A model generated the notes under the pieces. That model was not told the DNA's origin and made no database searches. It saw only the letters and a program-made list of their open reading frames with translations. A DNA stretch of 64,000 nt, taken from the NCBI RefSeq assembly GCF_023502425.1, contig NZ_JAMFMA010000001.1, positions 1,240,001 to 1,304,000 on the forward strand, given 5' to 3'. The position numbers and the translations under genes were made by a program. The stretch is from Flagellimonas spongiicola. Lineage in GTDB: Bacteria > Bacteroidota > Bacteroidia > Flavobacteriales > Flavobacteriaceae. Of this stretch, positions 54,967 to 63,572 are shown in pieces (within the stretch, counting starts at the first letter, position 1; each line of letters opens with the position of its first letter).

Positions 54967-56685
54967 CTAAGATATGAAATCGAAATAGTCAAGCAAAATT
55001 TTGTTGTTTAATGCCCTTGGGGTTAGCACCTCAAGTATTTTAGGTTGCTCGGATTTTTCGAAGAATTCAGACAGGGCATTTTCCAAGGCATTCTTGGTTG
55101 CAACCTTTTTATATTCAAATTGATACATAGCGGCAAGATGTGAGGCCTCTCGACTGTGTTGGGTTTCAAAGAAGGTAGAGAATTCCTCAGTTTCCTCAAA
55201 CCCAGGCAATATCCTAAAGATACCTCCTCCCGAATTGTTGATTAAAATTATTCTAAAGTCTGATCTGATATACTGGTTCCAAAGTCCATTGCTATCATAA
55301 AAAAAACTCAAATCACCCGTTAGTAAAAGTGTTGGATTGTCATGATGAATTGAAGCACCTATTGCGGTGGAAGTACTGCCATCTATACCACTAGTCCCCC
55401 GGTTGCAATAAACCGCCAAGGAGGAGTCCATTGGAAACAACTGTGTGTAACGTACTGTTGAACTATTGGCCAAATGTACCTGGTACGATGTAGGTATGGC
55501 CTTTTGGATAACATTAAAAGCTGCAAAATCAGAAAATGCTATTTTTCCGAGATATTCTGTTCGCTTACGCTCATAGTCTGACTTGGTTTTCAACCAATCT
55601 TTTTGATAACCACTAGCTACAACTTTTGTGTCGGAGTACAACGCTTTGACGAACAGGTTGAAGTCCATTTTCACATGATCAGTCAAACAGAAAAAAGTGT
55701 CGTAGGCTTTTTTGGGATTAATGTGCCAATGCTGTTTCGGCTGATACGTTCTTAGAAAAGCCTTAATCTTTTTGGAAACGATCAAGCCGCCAAAAGTAAT
55801 TAGCACCTCAGGTTGTAATTTTTGGAAAAGCACTTCTTGATTGGTGGACTTTTCAATTGGAGCTATAATGCTATCAATGCTAGGAAAAAAGCGCTCATGG
55901 TGAACGTTGGAAGTTGTTTCCGTAAAAACGATAACACTTTCATCAGTAGCAAGCAAGTTCAAGATTTCCTGTTCAATATGGTTGGGCGGATTAACGCCGA
56001 CCAAAACCATTTTCTGACCGGAACCTTCCCAAATACGTTTGAATTTGTTCCAATCAACTATGGTATCTTCCTTATGTACGTCTTCTTCGTGCAATGGAAT
56101 ATGTACGTCTTGATGATCGGTCAAACCGTAAAGCGGCTCTTCAAAGGGTATGTTGACATGGACAGGTGATGAGGTCTCTATGGCCATCCGCAGCGCCTTA
56201 CCAAGCTCACGCTCATTGTAGCCTTGAATCGATAATTGAGATTCGGCTATTTTATTTGGTCTACTATGTGCAGCATCCTGCTTTAGGTTTGCAGAATACC
56301 CAATATGCTTTTCAAAAATATTTTCTTGGCGAATGGTCTGTCCATCTCCAATATCTATTTTGTCGCCCGGTCGGTCCGCTGAAACCACGATAAGCGGAAC
56401 ATCACTGTAAAACGCCTCAGCTACGGCTGGATAGTAATTCAACATTGCACTACCCGAAGTACATACAACAGCAACAGGCTCTTTTAGCTGTTGCGCCATG
56501 CCTAATGCAAAAAAGGCCGCACAACGTTCATCAACTATGCTATACGAATTGAAATACGGATTCTTGGTAAATCCCAAGGTAAGTGGGGCATTTCGTGATC
56601 CTGGGGATATTATGATGTTTTTAATCCCCCAAGATTGAAAGAATAAGACCAGCGTTTGAGCGGACGGAATGTTTGAATACATCAT
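54967..56685 (-). CDS. menD: 2-succinyl-5-enolpyruvyl-6-hydroxy-3-cyclohexene-1-carboxylate synthase
   Basis: The 572-residue thiamine-diphosphate enzyme has NIIISPGSRNAPLTLGF at its N-terminus, the AVVCTSGSAMLNYYPAVAEA motif, and the GDLSFFYDSNGL thiamine/metal-binding motif with NSGGGIFRILPG. All are characteristic of MenD. It joins isochorismate and 2-oxoglutarate in the second committed step. Length is normal. It lies 43 bases after menF on the same strand; the menI-menF-menD group is probably one operon. Confidence 0.93.
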   Translation of the reverse strand: MMYSNIPSAQTLVLFFQSWGIKNIIISPGSRNAPLTLGFTKNPYFNSYSIVDERCAAFFALGMAQQLKEPVAVVCTSGSAMLNYYPAVAEAFYSDVPLIVVSADRPGDKIDIGDGQTIRQENIFEKHIGYSANLKQDAAHSRPNKIAESQLSIQGYNERELGKALRMAIETSSPVHVNIPFEEPLYGLTDHQDVHIPLHEEDVHKEDTIVDWNKFKRIWEGSGQKMVLVGVNPPNHIEQEILNLLATDESVIVFTETTSNVHHERFFPSIDSIIAPIEKSTNQEVLFQKLQPEVLITFGGLIVSKKIKAFLRTYQPKQHWHINPKKAYDTFFCLTDHVKMDFNLFVKALYSDTKVVASGYQKDWLKTKSDYERKRTEYLGKIAFSDFAAFNVIQKAIPTSYQVHLANSSTVRYTQLFPMDSSLAVYCNRGTSGIDGSTSTAIGASIHHDNPTLLLTGDLSFFYDSNGLWNQYIRSDFRIILINNSGGGIFRILPGFEETEEFSTFFETQHSREASHLAAMYQFEYKKVATKNALENALSEFFEKSEQPKILEVLTPRALNNKILLDYFDFIS

Positions 56686-56728
56686 GGTTTACAAAAATAC
56701 GCCCCAATGGGTTTATGACCTAACTAAT

Positions 56729-57799
56729 TTAGATGTCATCCAACAAGATATTGAGCATTGTACGACTTTTGTTTTGTGTCTCAATCCATTCCTTTTCGGG
56801 TTCCGAGGCATCCGTGATCCCACCACCAACAAATAAGGTTGCTATACCCCGTTCCAATTTCATACATCTTAAGTTGACATACAGCGCGATATCGCTTGGG
56901 CCAGAAATATTTATTTCGCCTAAAAAGCCTGTATAAAATGTGCGATCGTAACCTTCGTTAGCATTGATAAAAGCCTTTGCCTTTGCTGTTGGGATACCGC
57001 AAACAGCTGGGGTTGGATGTAGCGCAGAAACTACTTGGTCAATGGTCGTATCTTTGGCCATAACTGCATGTACTGAAGATTTCAAATGCCAGAGATTACC
57101 TGCTCTAACTGATTCGACCTTGTCCAGGGTCAAGGAGTCTGTTAAATCGGAAAGTTGTTCTAAAATATACGTACTAACCATTTCCTGTTCCACAATTTCT
57201 TTAGTACCCCATTGTGGCGAAATACCAGAAATATGAGGTAAGGTTCCTGCCAATGCCATTGTCTCTATCCTATTGTCAGCAATTTGAACCAATGATTCTG
57301 GCGTTGCACCGCACCAAAACCCAAATTGTGGATGATAAATCAAATAACAAAAAGCACTGCCATACGATTTCAACAAGGTTTCAAATACGGTAAAAGCGGA
57401 TTCATTAAAAGGTTCTTCAATTTTACGTGAGAGCACTACTTTTTCCATGCTCCCTACTTCAATTTCATCAATAGCCTTTTGCACCAGATTTATGTGGGAA
57501 ACCCTCCCCTTTTCTGACAAAGCTCTGGTGGACTGTTGAACCAGGGAAGCATCCATATATTCGGTACATTCTACCTTATCTGCCTTTATTAAAAGTGCGT
57601 TATCGGCCCAATTGAAAGGTGCAAATACAAAGCCTTGGGTATTAAAATCGAGTTCGTACTTGGTACTATCCTTTTGAATTACGGCAATGACCTTTTTTTC
57701 ATCCGGTTTTCGAAATATGGCAAATGGTTGCCCATTTTCAGCGCATTGGTCTAACTCATCAAGTACGCTTTGAAATTCCCTATTTTCTTGGTAAGGCAA
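56729..57799 (-). CDS. menF: Isochorismate synthase (MenF-like, chorismate-binding)
   Basis: The 356-residue protein has the chorismate-binding fold motifs: VVLSRKIEE, ATPESLVQ, ETMALAGTLP, and HPTPAVCGIPTAKA near the active site, ending with RFF-like FVGGGITDASEPEKEW. They fit isochorismate synthases rather than anthranilate synthase. Role: chorismate to isochorismate, the entry of menaquinone synthesis. Its start overlaps the stop of the menI-like gene by 20 bases. Confidence 0.9.
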   Translation of the reverse strand: MPYQENREFQSVLDELDQCAENGQPFAIFRKPDEKKVIAVIQKDSTKYELDFNTQGFVFAPFNWADNALLIKADKVECTEYMDASLVQQSTRALSEKGRVSHINLVQKAIDEIEVGSMEKVVLSRKIEEPFNESAFTVFETLLKSYGSAFCYLIYHPQFGFWCGATPESLVQIADNRIETMALAGTLPHISGISPQWGTKEIVEQEMVSTYILEQLSDLTDSLTLDKVESVRAGNLWHLKSSVHAVMAKDTTIDQVVSALHPTPAVCGIPTAKAKAFINANEGYDRTFYTGFLGEINISGPSDIALYVNLRCMKLERGIATLFVGGGITDASEPEKEWIETQNKSRTMLNILLDDI

Positions 57800-58202
57800 T
57801 AGTAGTAAGTTTACAATTGGAAATTAAGTCTCCTTCTTCGTTGGTGATTTTTATTTCCCATAATTGGGTAGTTCTGCCCTTATGGATAATTGAGGCCTTT
57901 GCAAAAACAAAACCTTCACGAATGGATTTGACATGGTTAGCAGAAATCTCAATGCCTCTCACAAAAAATTCTTGCCCATCCAAGAAAACATAACTAGCCG
58001 CACTACCAACACTTTCAGCAAGTGCAACTGATGCTCCACCATGCAAAACACCATCTGGCTGGTGCACTTTTGCGGTCACCGGCATACGAGCCACTAAATA
58101 GTTCTCTCCTACATCAACATAGGTGATGTCCAAAGTTTCCATAAGCGTATTCTTGCAGATGCCATTGCATACTTCAAGAATCTTGGCTTTGTGTTCATTC
58201 AT
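57780..58202 (-). CDS. Hotdog-fold thioesterase, PaaI/MenI-like
   Basis: The ATG at 58202 gives 140 residues (MNEHKAKILEVCNGICKN). The hotdog motif VLHGGASVALAESVGS holds the catalytic Glu of the PaaI/DHNA-CoA hydrolase group. Together with menF, with which it overlaps by 20 bases, and menD downstream, it is likely the DHNA-CoA hydrolase (MenI) of menaquinone synthesis, but other acyl-CoA substrates are possible. The longer open frame upstream is less likely. The esterase gene is divergent 50 bases away. Confidence 0.8.
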   Translation of the reverse strand: MNEHKAKILEVCNGICKNTLMETLDITYVDVGENYLVARMPVTAKVHQPDGVLHGGASVALAESVGSAASYVFLDGQEFFVRGIEISANHVKSIREGFVFAKASIIHKGRTTQLWEIKITNEEGDLISNCKLTTIALPRK

Positions 58203-58252
58203 ACCTGTAATTTTCGTAAAATTACGCAAAGGTATCGCATTATAGAAAGTTT

Positions 58253-58900
58253 ATGGGTTCCATTGAGAAGAAGGTCGCTTACACGACCCAAAACACGTAT
58301 GAAACATTGAATCAACTCAATCCAAAGACCAAAAATGTCTGGTTGATTTTTCATGGAATGGGTTACTTGAGTCGCTATTTCATTCGGTATTTTTCAAAAC
58401 TTGATGCTAAAGAAAACTATATAATTGTACCCCAAGCTCCTTCTAAATATTATTTGAAAGATGAATTCAAGTATGTGGGAGCAAGTTGGTTGACCAAGGA
58501 AAACACTGCTATGGAAACCGCAAATGTTTTGAACTATGTGGATGCTGTGTTTGAATCGGAACAAATACCAGAAAATGCCAATCTAATATTGTTTGGTTTT
58601 AGTCAAGGTGTTTCCATCGTGAGTCGATGGATGGTAAGTCGGAAAATAACATGTAGTAGGTTGATTTTATATGCTGGAAGCATTCCTAATGAACTTCGGC
58701 AAAAGGACTTTGCTTTTATGGATTTGGGTTCTTCTAAAATCAAACTCGTTTACGGTTCCACCGATATTTATCTTACACCTGAACGAAGGCAAACGGAATT
58801 GGATAAAGTAAATGCATTGTTTGATGGAAAAGCAGAGATAATCAATTTTGAAGGCGGCCATGAAGTGAAGCCCGAATTATTGGAAGAAATTATTTTATAA
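58253..58900 (+). CDS. Alpha/beta-hydrolase, carboxylesterase/phospholipase-like
   Basis: The 215-residue cytoplasmic protein shows the esterase nucleophile elbow GFSQG (GFSQGVSIVSRW), an oxyanion-side LIFHGMG and a His near GGHEVKPELL. It resembles small carboxylesterases (YpfH/dienelactone-like). It is divergent from menI, and an alpha/beta-hydrolase step (MenH) is otherwise missing nearby, but MenH has different motifs, so that role is speculative. The VOC gene follows one base after its stop. Confidence 0.8.
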   Translation: MGSIEKKVAYTTQNTYETLNQLNPKTKNVWLIFHGMGYLSRYFIRYFSKLDAKENYIIVPQAPSKYYLKDEFKYVGASWLTKENTAMETANVLNYVDAVFESEQIPENANLILFGFSQGVSIVSRWMVSRKITCSRLILYAGSIPNELRQKDFAFMDLGSSKIKLVYGSTDIYLTPERRQTELDKVNALFDGKAEIINFEGGHEVKPELLEEIIL

Positions 58901-58901
58901 A

Positions 58902-59297
58902 ATGAACGAAATCAAAAGACAGTTGAGCAATGTTTCCCTTGTAGTGAGGGATTATGACGAAGCAATAAAGTACTATGTAGGCGTTTTAAACTTCGAATTG
59001 CACCAAGATGTTGATTTGGGGGACGGTAAAAGATGGGTGGTTGTAGGACCTAAAAACGCGGAATGTGGCTTGGTACTTGGAAAAGCTGTTGGTGCAAGAC
59101 AAGAATCTGCCATTGGTAATCAAACTGGCGGTAGGGTTTTCCTGTTCTTACATACTTCCGATTTCTGGAGTGATTATAAATCAATGAAAACCAAGGGTGT
59201 TATCTTTAAGGAAAAACCTAGAGAAGAAGCATATGGCACCGTGGTGGTTTTTGAAGATCTATACGGCAACCTTTGGGATTTACTGGAACTTAATTAG
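58902..59297 (+). CDS. VOC family (glyoxalase-like) protein
   Basis: The 131-residue protein has the vicinal oxygen chelate pattern: LSNVSLVVRDYDEAIKYYVGVLNFEL at the N-terminus and VFEDLYGNLWDLLEL at the C-terminus, with the metal-binding Glu/His positions only partly conserved. Function is probably a small metal-dependent enzyme or binding protein. It starts one base after the esterase stop and overlaps the convergent gene by 8 bases. Confidence 0.85.
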   Translation: MNEIKRQLSNVSLVVRDYDEAIKYYVGVLNFELHQDVDLGDGKRWVVVGPKNAECGLVLGKAVGARQESAIGNQTGGRVFLFLHTSDFWSDYKSMKTKGVIFKEKPREEAYGTVVVFEDLYGNLWDLLELN

Positions 59298-60216
59298 GTT
59301 CTTGGCTTTCTTCTATTTCTTCAGGTTTATAATACGCTATCCTTCTGGTTGAATAGGTATTATCCGGGGTGACGATTTTTTTTATCCAGTTCTTTTCCGG
59401 ATTGCTGTCAAATTGGAAGATAAACTCCTTGACGGCAACAGCATTAGCGGTTTTTGTAGTTACCTTTTCAAGAATTCCCTCTGCATCGTATTCATAGATC
59501 AACTTTCGTTCAGACTGAAACTCCTTTTCAGAAACATTATAGGCAAAGTACTCCTCTGAAGCTAAACGCCCATCATCATGAACCGTTTTTTCACAGGCTT
59601 TGTTAGGCTCGCCATCAATGAAATCTTTGGTAAGCTCAATTTTAAGGTACCCTTGCACAGTTTTCTTTTCAGAAGTACGAATTGATTTTTCCAATATCCC
59701 GTTGTGCAAATAACTCGTGGTAAGTTCATTTTTATACGGTTCATATTGTACGGTGCTTTCATCTACACCCTCTGCGTTGGAAGTCGTTATCTTCACCAAT
59801 CGATTTTCTTCATCAAATTCATATTCCTGTTGCTCTAGGAACTCTTTATCGTAGGAAACAATCTTTTCATATAGCTTTTGTGGCTGCAAACTATCCCTAG
59901 CGTAAAAATTTACCATCGACGTCGAAGCATCCAACATATTGTCCTTGTAACTTTCCATCCTTTTTTCCACAAGATGGTCGTTTTCATACTTAAAGTAGGT
60001 AATGTCCTGGTCTGTTTCGTTGTATTGAGTAACCGTTTTAATCAAATAGCCTTGCTTATCAAATTCAAAAAGCTCACGACCATAATCCGTAATCACAAGG
60101 CAGGATTTCACAGGACCAACTAAATCAAAATCCTTAACTGTAAGCAATTGGATTTCCTGCCCATTGGTTGGGAAATTCATCAAAAGCAGTAAAACAATTA
60201 AGTATCTTCCTATCAT
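59290..60216 (-). CDS. Secreted protein with YD/RHS-like repeats, unknown function
   Basis: The 308-residue protein has a signal peptide (MIGRYLIVLLLLMNFPTNGQ) then a series of beta-strand repeats with the pattern E-F-D-x-x-G-x-L-x-K (LFEFDKQGYLIKTVTQYN, YEFDEENRLVKITT, YEYDAEGILEKVTTK), reminiscent of YD/RHS repeats. Such repeats make stacked beta-sheets in surface or toxin proteins; here there is no toxin tail (C-terminus is EEIEESQEPN). Function unknown. It overlaps the VOC gene. Confidence 0.6.
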   Translation of the reverse strand: MIGRYLIVLLLLMNFPTNGQEIQLLTVKDFDLVGPVKSCLVITDYGRELFEFDKQGYLIKTVTQYNETDQDITYFKYENDHLVEKRMESYKDNMLDASTSMVNFYARDSLQPQKLYEKIVSYDKEFLEQQEYEFDEENRLVKITTSNAEGVDESTVQYEPYKNELTTSYLHNGILEKSIRTSEKKTVQGYLKIELTKDFIDGEPNKACEKTVHDDGRLASEEYFAYNVSEKEFQSERKLIYEYDAEGILEKVTTKTANAVAVKEFIFQFDSNPEKNWIKKIVTPDNTYSTRRIAYYKPEEIEESQEPN

Positions 60217-60271
60217 ACTTCAAAATTAATTCGAAAAGTTACAATAGTAAAACAAAAAGGATGCCACTTAT

Positions 60272-61528
60272 CTAAAATTTACGATGAGGATTGAAGGGAT
60301 CGATATTCATGGACAATTTTTCTTCGGAAATCAATTCAGTAATCAATTTACCAGTGGCCGGGCCTAAGCTCCAACCCATCATAGCATGTCCTGTGGCAAT
60401 ATGAAGATTTTTGTGCTTCTTGGATGTTCCGATGTAAGGTAAACCATCAGGCGAAACCGGTCTTAGGCCACATTGCGCATTCTGTTTATCGCTATCTGGA
60501 ATTTTCACACCTTTGTAATATCTAGCTGCACCTTGTGCAATAGCCTCCACCCTTTCTTTACGAATTTTACTGTTGATTCCGGAAAACTCCATGGTTCCTG
60601 CAAATCGCGTAAATCCATCCATTGGAGTGACCGCCATCTTAGCTTCCATGAGAATCGCCGGCATTGAAATGTTGGTAGGCGTTTCCACATTTATACGATA
60701 TCCTTTTCCGGCTTGTAACGGTAAACGAACCCCTAGTTTTTTTGACAAATTAGATGTCCATGACCCAGCTGCAAATACCACATCATCAGCTGCGTACTCA
60801 GATTTATTGGTTTGCACACCGGTAAGTTTGCCATCCGTCTGTATTACATCCTCAACGGTTTCATTTTTATGGATTTTTACACCACTTTTTTGAAGGTGCT
60901 TGATCATTCGCTCCATAATCTGGTGCGGGGTAGTGTGCCAATCAGATTCGTAGTGAAAAGCTCCTTTTACATTGAGTTCAACATTGGGTTCCAATACGCT
61001 TAGGCCGTCCAAGTCCAAATGATTTACCACCAAGCCCATGTCCCTAGCGCGATCTGCAACCTCCTTTTCATGATCACGTTCTTTTTTGGTTTGGTACATC
61101 ATTAAGAGCCCCTTTCGCTCCATATGAAATTCACCCAAATCGCCAGAATCCCAAATCGCTTTGTACAACTCACGGCTAAGCAAGTTAATGTCCATAATAA
61201 CAGGCATTGCTTGTTGTACTTTTTCTTTGGTGGATGATTTTTTAAAATACCAAGCCCATTTCATGAAATCTAAGTCCAGCCTCGGTTTCATGTAAAATGG
61301 ACTTGATGAATTGAACATGTATTTGATTCCTTTGGAAATCATGCCTGGTGAAGCCAAGGGAACAATATGACTGGGAGTAATATATCCCGCATTCACATAG
61401 GAGGCCCCAGAATCCATATTGGACATATCCAGAACCGTAACATCATGTCCTTTTTTTTGCAAAAAATAAGCGGTGGACAATCCAACAATGCCACCACCAA
61501 CAATCAACACACTTTTGTTAGATGCCAT
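60272..61528 (-). CDS. FAD-dependent D-amino acid dehydrogenase (likely cis-4-hydroxy-D-proline dehydrogenase)
   Basis: The 418-residue enzyme has the FAD Rossmann motif GGGIVGLSTAYFLQKKGHDV, then a DAO-type C-terminal half with GLRPVSPDGLPYIG and ATGHAMMGWSLGPATG. Family: DadA-like D-amino acid dehydrogenases. In an operon with a 4-hydroxyproline 2-epimerase it is best read as the enzyme oxidising cis-4-hydroxy-D-proline to the pyrroline-4-hydroxy-2-carboxylate. The membrane-bound quinone acceptor is inferred. It starts 1 base before the epimerase stop region (spacing 1 base). Confidence 0.82.
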   Translation of the reverse strand: MASNKSVLIVGGGIVGLSTAYFLQKKGHDVTVLDMSNMDSGASYVNAGYITPSHIVPLASPGMISKGIKYMFNSSSPFYMKPRLDLDFMKWAWYFKKSSTKEKVQQAMPVIMDINLLSRELYKAIWDSGDLGEFHMERKGLLMMYQTKKERDHEKEVADRARDMGLVVNHLDLDGLSVLEPNVELNVKGAFHYESDWHTTPHQIMERMIKHLQKSGVKIHKNETVEDVIQTDGKLTGVQTNKSEYAADDVVFAAGSWTSNLSKKLGVRLPLQAGKGYRINVETPTNISMPAILMEAKMAVTPMDGFTRFAGTMEFSGINSKIRKERVEAIAQGAARYYKGVKIPDSDKQNAQCGLRPVSPDGLPYIGTSKKHKNLHIATGHAMMGWSLGPATGKLITELISEEKLSMNIDPFNPHRKF

Positions 61529-61529
61529 A

Positions 61530-62540
61530 TTATATTACTTGAAAACCATGGGCGTAAGGATCGTCTTCAGTGTCAATGGTAATGGTATTTCTTCCATACA
61601 CTTTTGCCCAACCCTGTATGCTAGGGATTATGGCTTTATGTCCATCCAAAACGGTTTCCTTTTCCACCTTTCCCACAAATGTAGAACCTATATAGCTTTC
61701 ATGGATATATTCATCACCAATTTTTAATAGATTCTTGGCATAAAGCTGTGCCATACGAGCCGATGTGCCCGTTCCGCAAGGGGAACGGTCAATTGCCTTG
61801 TCACCATAGAATACAGCATTTCTTCCCGAAGAATTGGAATTTATAGGTGCTCCCGTCCATAGCATATGGCTTACCTTATTGATGGCAGAATTTTCTGGAT
61901 GCACAAAATGACCCGGGTATTTTGTATTGATTCTTGAACGAAGTTCTTGGGAAAATTGAATGAGTTCTCCTGCTGAAAAATCCTGTACTCCAGAAAAGTT
62001 GGTCTGCGGATCAACAATGGCATAAAAATTACCGCCATAGGCCACATCAAATTGTAGTTCCCCAAGAAAACTGGATTCAATTTTTAGGTTTTGACCTGCC
62101 AAATAACTTTTTACATTGGTAATACGAACCCATTTCACCTTATCCTTCTCCTTCAAGTAATCAATTTCAACCAAACCTGCCGGTGTTTCCAAATTGACTT
62201 TACCTTCTTTTTTAGGCTTTATCAATCCTTCTTCCAGAGCTATGGTCATAGTTCCTATGGTTCCATGTCCGCACATGGGAAGACAGCCACTGGTTTCTAT
62301 GAACAAAACAGCAACATCGTTTGCGGGGTCATGTGGTGGATACAATATACTCCCACTCATCATATCATGGCCACGAGGTTCATACATTAACCCAGTACGA
62401 ACCCAATCATATTCTTTAAGAAAATGCTGACGCTTTTCCTCCATAGAATTACCTTGGAGTTCCGGCCCTCCATCAACAACTAGTCGAACCGGATTACCAC
62501 ACGTATGCGCATCTATGCATTTATATGTATGTACGCTCAT
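61530..62540 (-). CDS. 4-hydroxyproline 2-epimerase (proline racemase family)
   Basis: The 336-residue cofactor-free enzyme has both catalytic cysteines: Cys90 in LPMCGHGTIG and Cys255 in RSPCGTGTSA. The Cys-Cys pair marks epimerase/racemase members; trans-3-hydroxyproline dehydratases have Thr at the second position. Proline racemase itself is less likely given the partner enzymes. Reaction: trans-4-hydroxy-L-proline to cis-4-hydroxy-D-proline. It overlaps the deaminase stop by one base and precedes the dehydrogenase, so translation is coupled. Confidence 0.9.
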   Translation of the reverse strand: MSVHTYKCIDAHTCGNPVRLVVDGGPELQGNSMEEKRQHFLKEYDWVRTGLMYEPRGHDMMSGSILYPPHDPANDVAVLFIETSGCLPMCGHGTIGTMTIALEEGLIKPKKEGKVNLETPAGLVEIDYLKEKDKVKWVRITNVKSYLAGQNLKIESSFLGELQFDVAYGGNFYAIVDPQTNFSGVQDFSAGELIQFSQELRSRINTKYPGHFVHPENSAINKVSHMLWTGAPINSNSSGRNAVFYGDKAIDRSPCGTGTSARMAQLYAKNLLKIGDEYIHESYIGSTFVGKVEKETVLDGHKAIIPSIQGWAKVYGRNTITIDTEDDPYAHGFQVI

Positions 62541-63448
62541 TAAATATTAGGAATAATTGGTCTGGTTTTTACACCTTCTTCAATAATCGACAAGACACGG
62601 TTACGTTCATCGCCTTGCAATGGTAATCTTGGCAACCGAACATTTTCAGTACCAATACCCGTAGCTACTTCGGCAAGTTTAATATTCTGTACCAATTGTG
62701 GATTGATATCCAATTCCAACAACGGCATGAACCAATTATAAATTCTACTGGCTTCTTCAATTCTACCTGCTTTTACCAACTCATAAACGGCAACGGTTTC
62801 TCTAGGGAAAGCACATACTAACCCAGCTACCCATCCATCAGCACCCATGACCAAACTCTCCATTGCCAAAGTATCAACACCGCATAAAATGCTTAATCTA
62901 TCCTCAAAACGATTTCGGATTCGGATCACATTCGTAATATCCCTTGTGGATTCCTTAACGGCTTGAATGTTATCATGTTTCAACAGTTCTTCAAACATAT
63001 CCAAAGTCACTTCTATTTTATAGTCAACCGGATTATTGTAAATCATTATTGGCAATGAAGTGGAAGAAGCTATGGCCTTAAAATAAGCTACGGTTTCATA
63101 ATCCGTTGACTTGTATCGCATTGGAGGTAAAACCATTAATCCAGATGCACCTTGGTCTTGGGCACGTTCCGCCGCTTTAATTGCTTCTTTTGTTGATTGC
63201 TCCGCGATGTTCATGACCACAGGAACTTTTCCATCAACCAAATTAACTGTATGCTCAACAAGTATTTTCTTTTCTTCAGTGTCAAGCGTACTGGCTTCTC
63301 CCAAAGTTCCTCCAAGAATAATCCCGTGCACACCAGCTTCTAGCTGTGCATTGATGTTTGTCGTGAACATATCAAGATCCAACATATCCGCATCTGTAAA
63401 TTTCGTGGTAACAGCGGGCATTACCCCTTTCCAACTAAAGTTTGTCAT
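62540..63448 (-). CDS. DapA-family lyase, likely pyrroline-4-hydroxy-2-carboxylate deaminase
   Basis: The 302-residue TIM-barrel enzyme has the Schiff-base lysine Lys165 in AVKESTRD, Tyr137 (IYNNP) and the GGTLGE loop (46-51) of the dihydrodipicolinate synthase/N-acetylneuraminate lyase family. In this operon its likely reaction is deamination of pyrroline-4-hydroxy-2-carboxylate to 2-oxoglutarate semialdehyde. Other members of the family have many substrates, so the call rests on neighbours. It is the first gene of the operon and diverges from an AraC-type gene. Confidence 0.82.
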   Translation of the reverse strand: MTNFSWKGVMPAVTTKFTDADMLDLDMFTTNINAQLEAGVHGIILGGTLGEASTLDTEEKKILVEHTVNLVDGKVPVVMNIAEQSTKEAIKAAERAQDQGASGLMVLPPMRYKSTDYETVAYFKAIASSTSLPIMIYNNPVDYKIEVTLDMFEELLKHDNIQAVKESTRDITNVIRIRNRFEDRLSILCGVDTLAMESLVMGADGWVAGLVCAFPRETVAVYELVKAGRIEEASRIYNWFMPLLELDINPQLVQNIKLAEVATGIGTENVRLPRLPLQGDERNRVLSIIEEGVKTRPIIPNI

Positions 63449-63572
63449 CTAAAAAGTTTTTTACAAAAGTAGATGGCATTATGAGTCTAATATTCCTTAA
63501 AATTAGCTGATACTTCCATTATATTACCTCATTTTATATTTTTATCCTATATAGAAGGTAATTTATGCGAAT

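Noticed and set aside
58253-58900. Alpha/beta-hydrolase beside menI as the missing MenH
   Set aside because: The GFSQG esterase motif and overall pattern fit carboxylesterases, so the position next to menI is not enough evidence.
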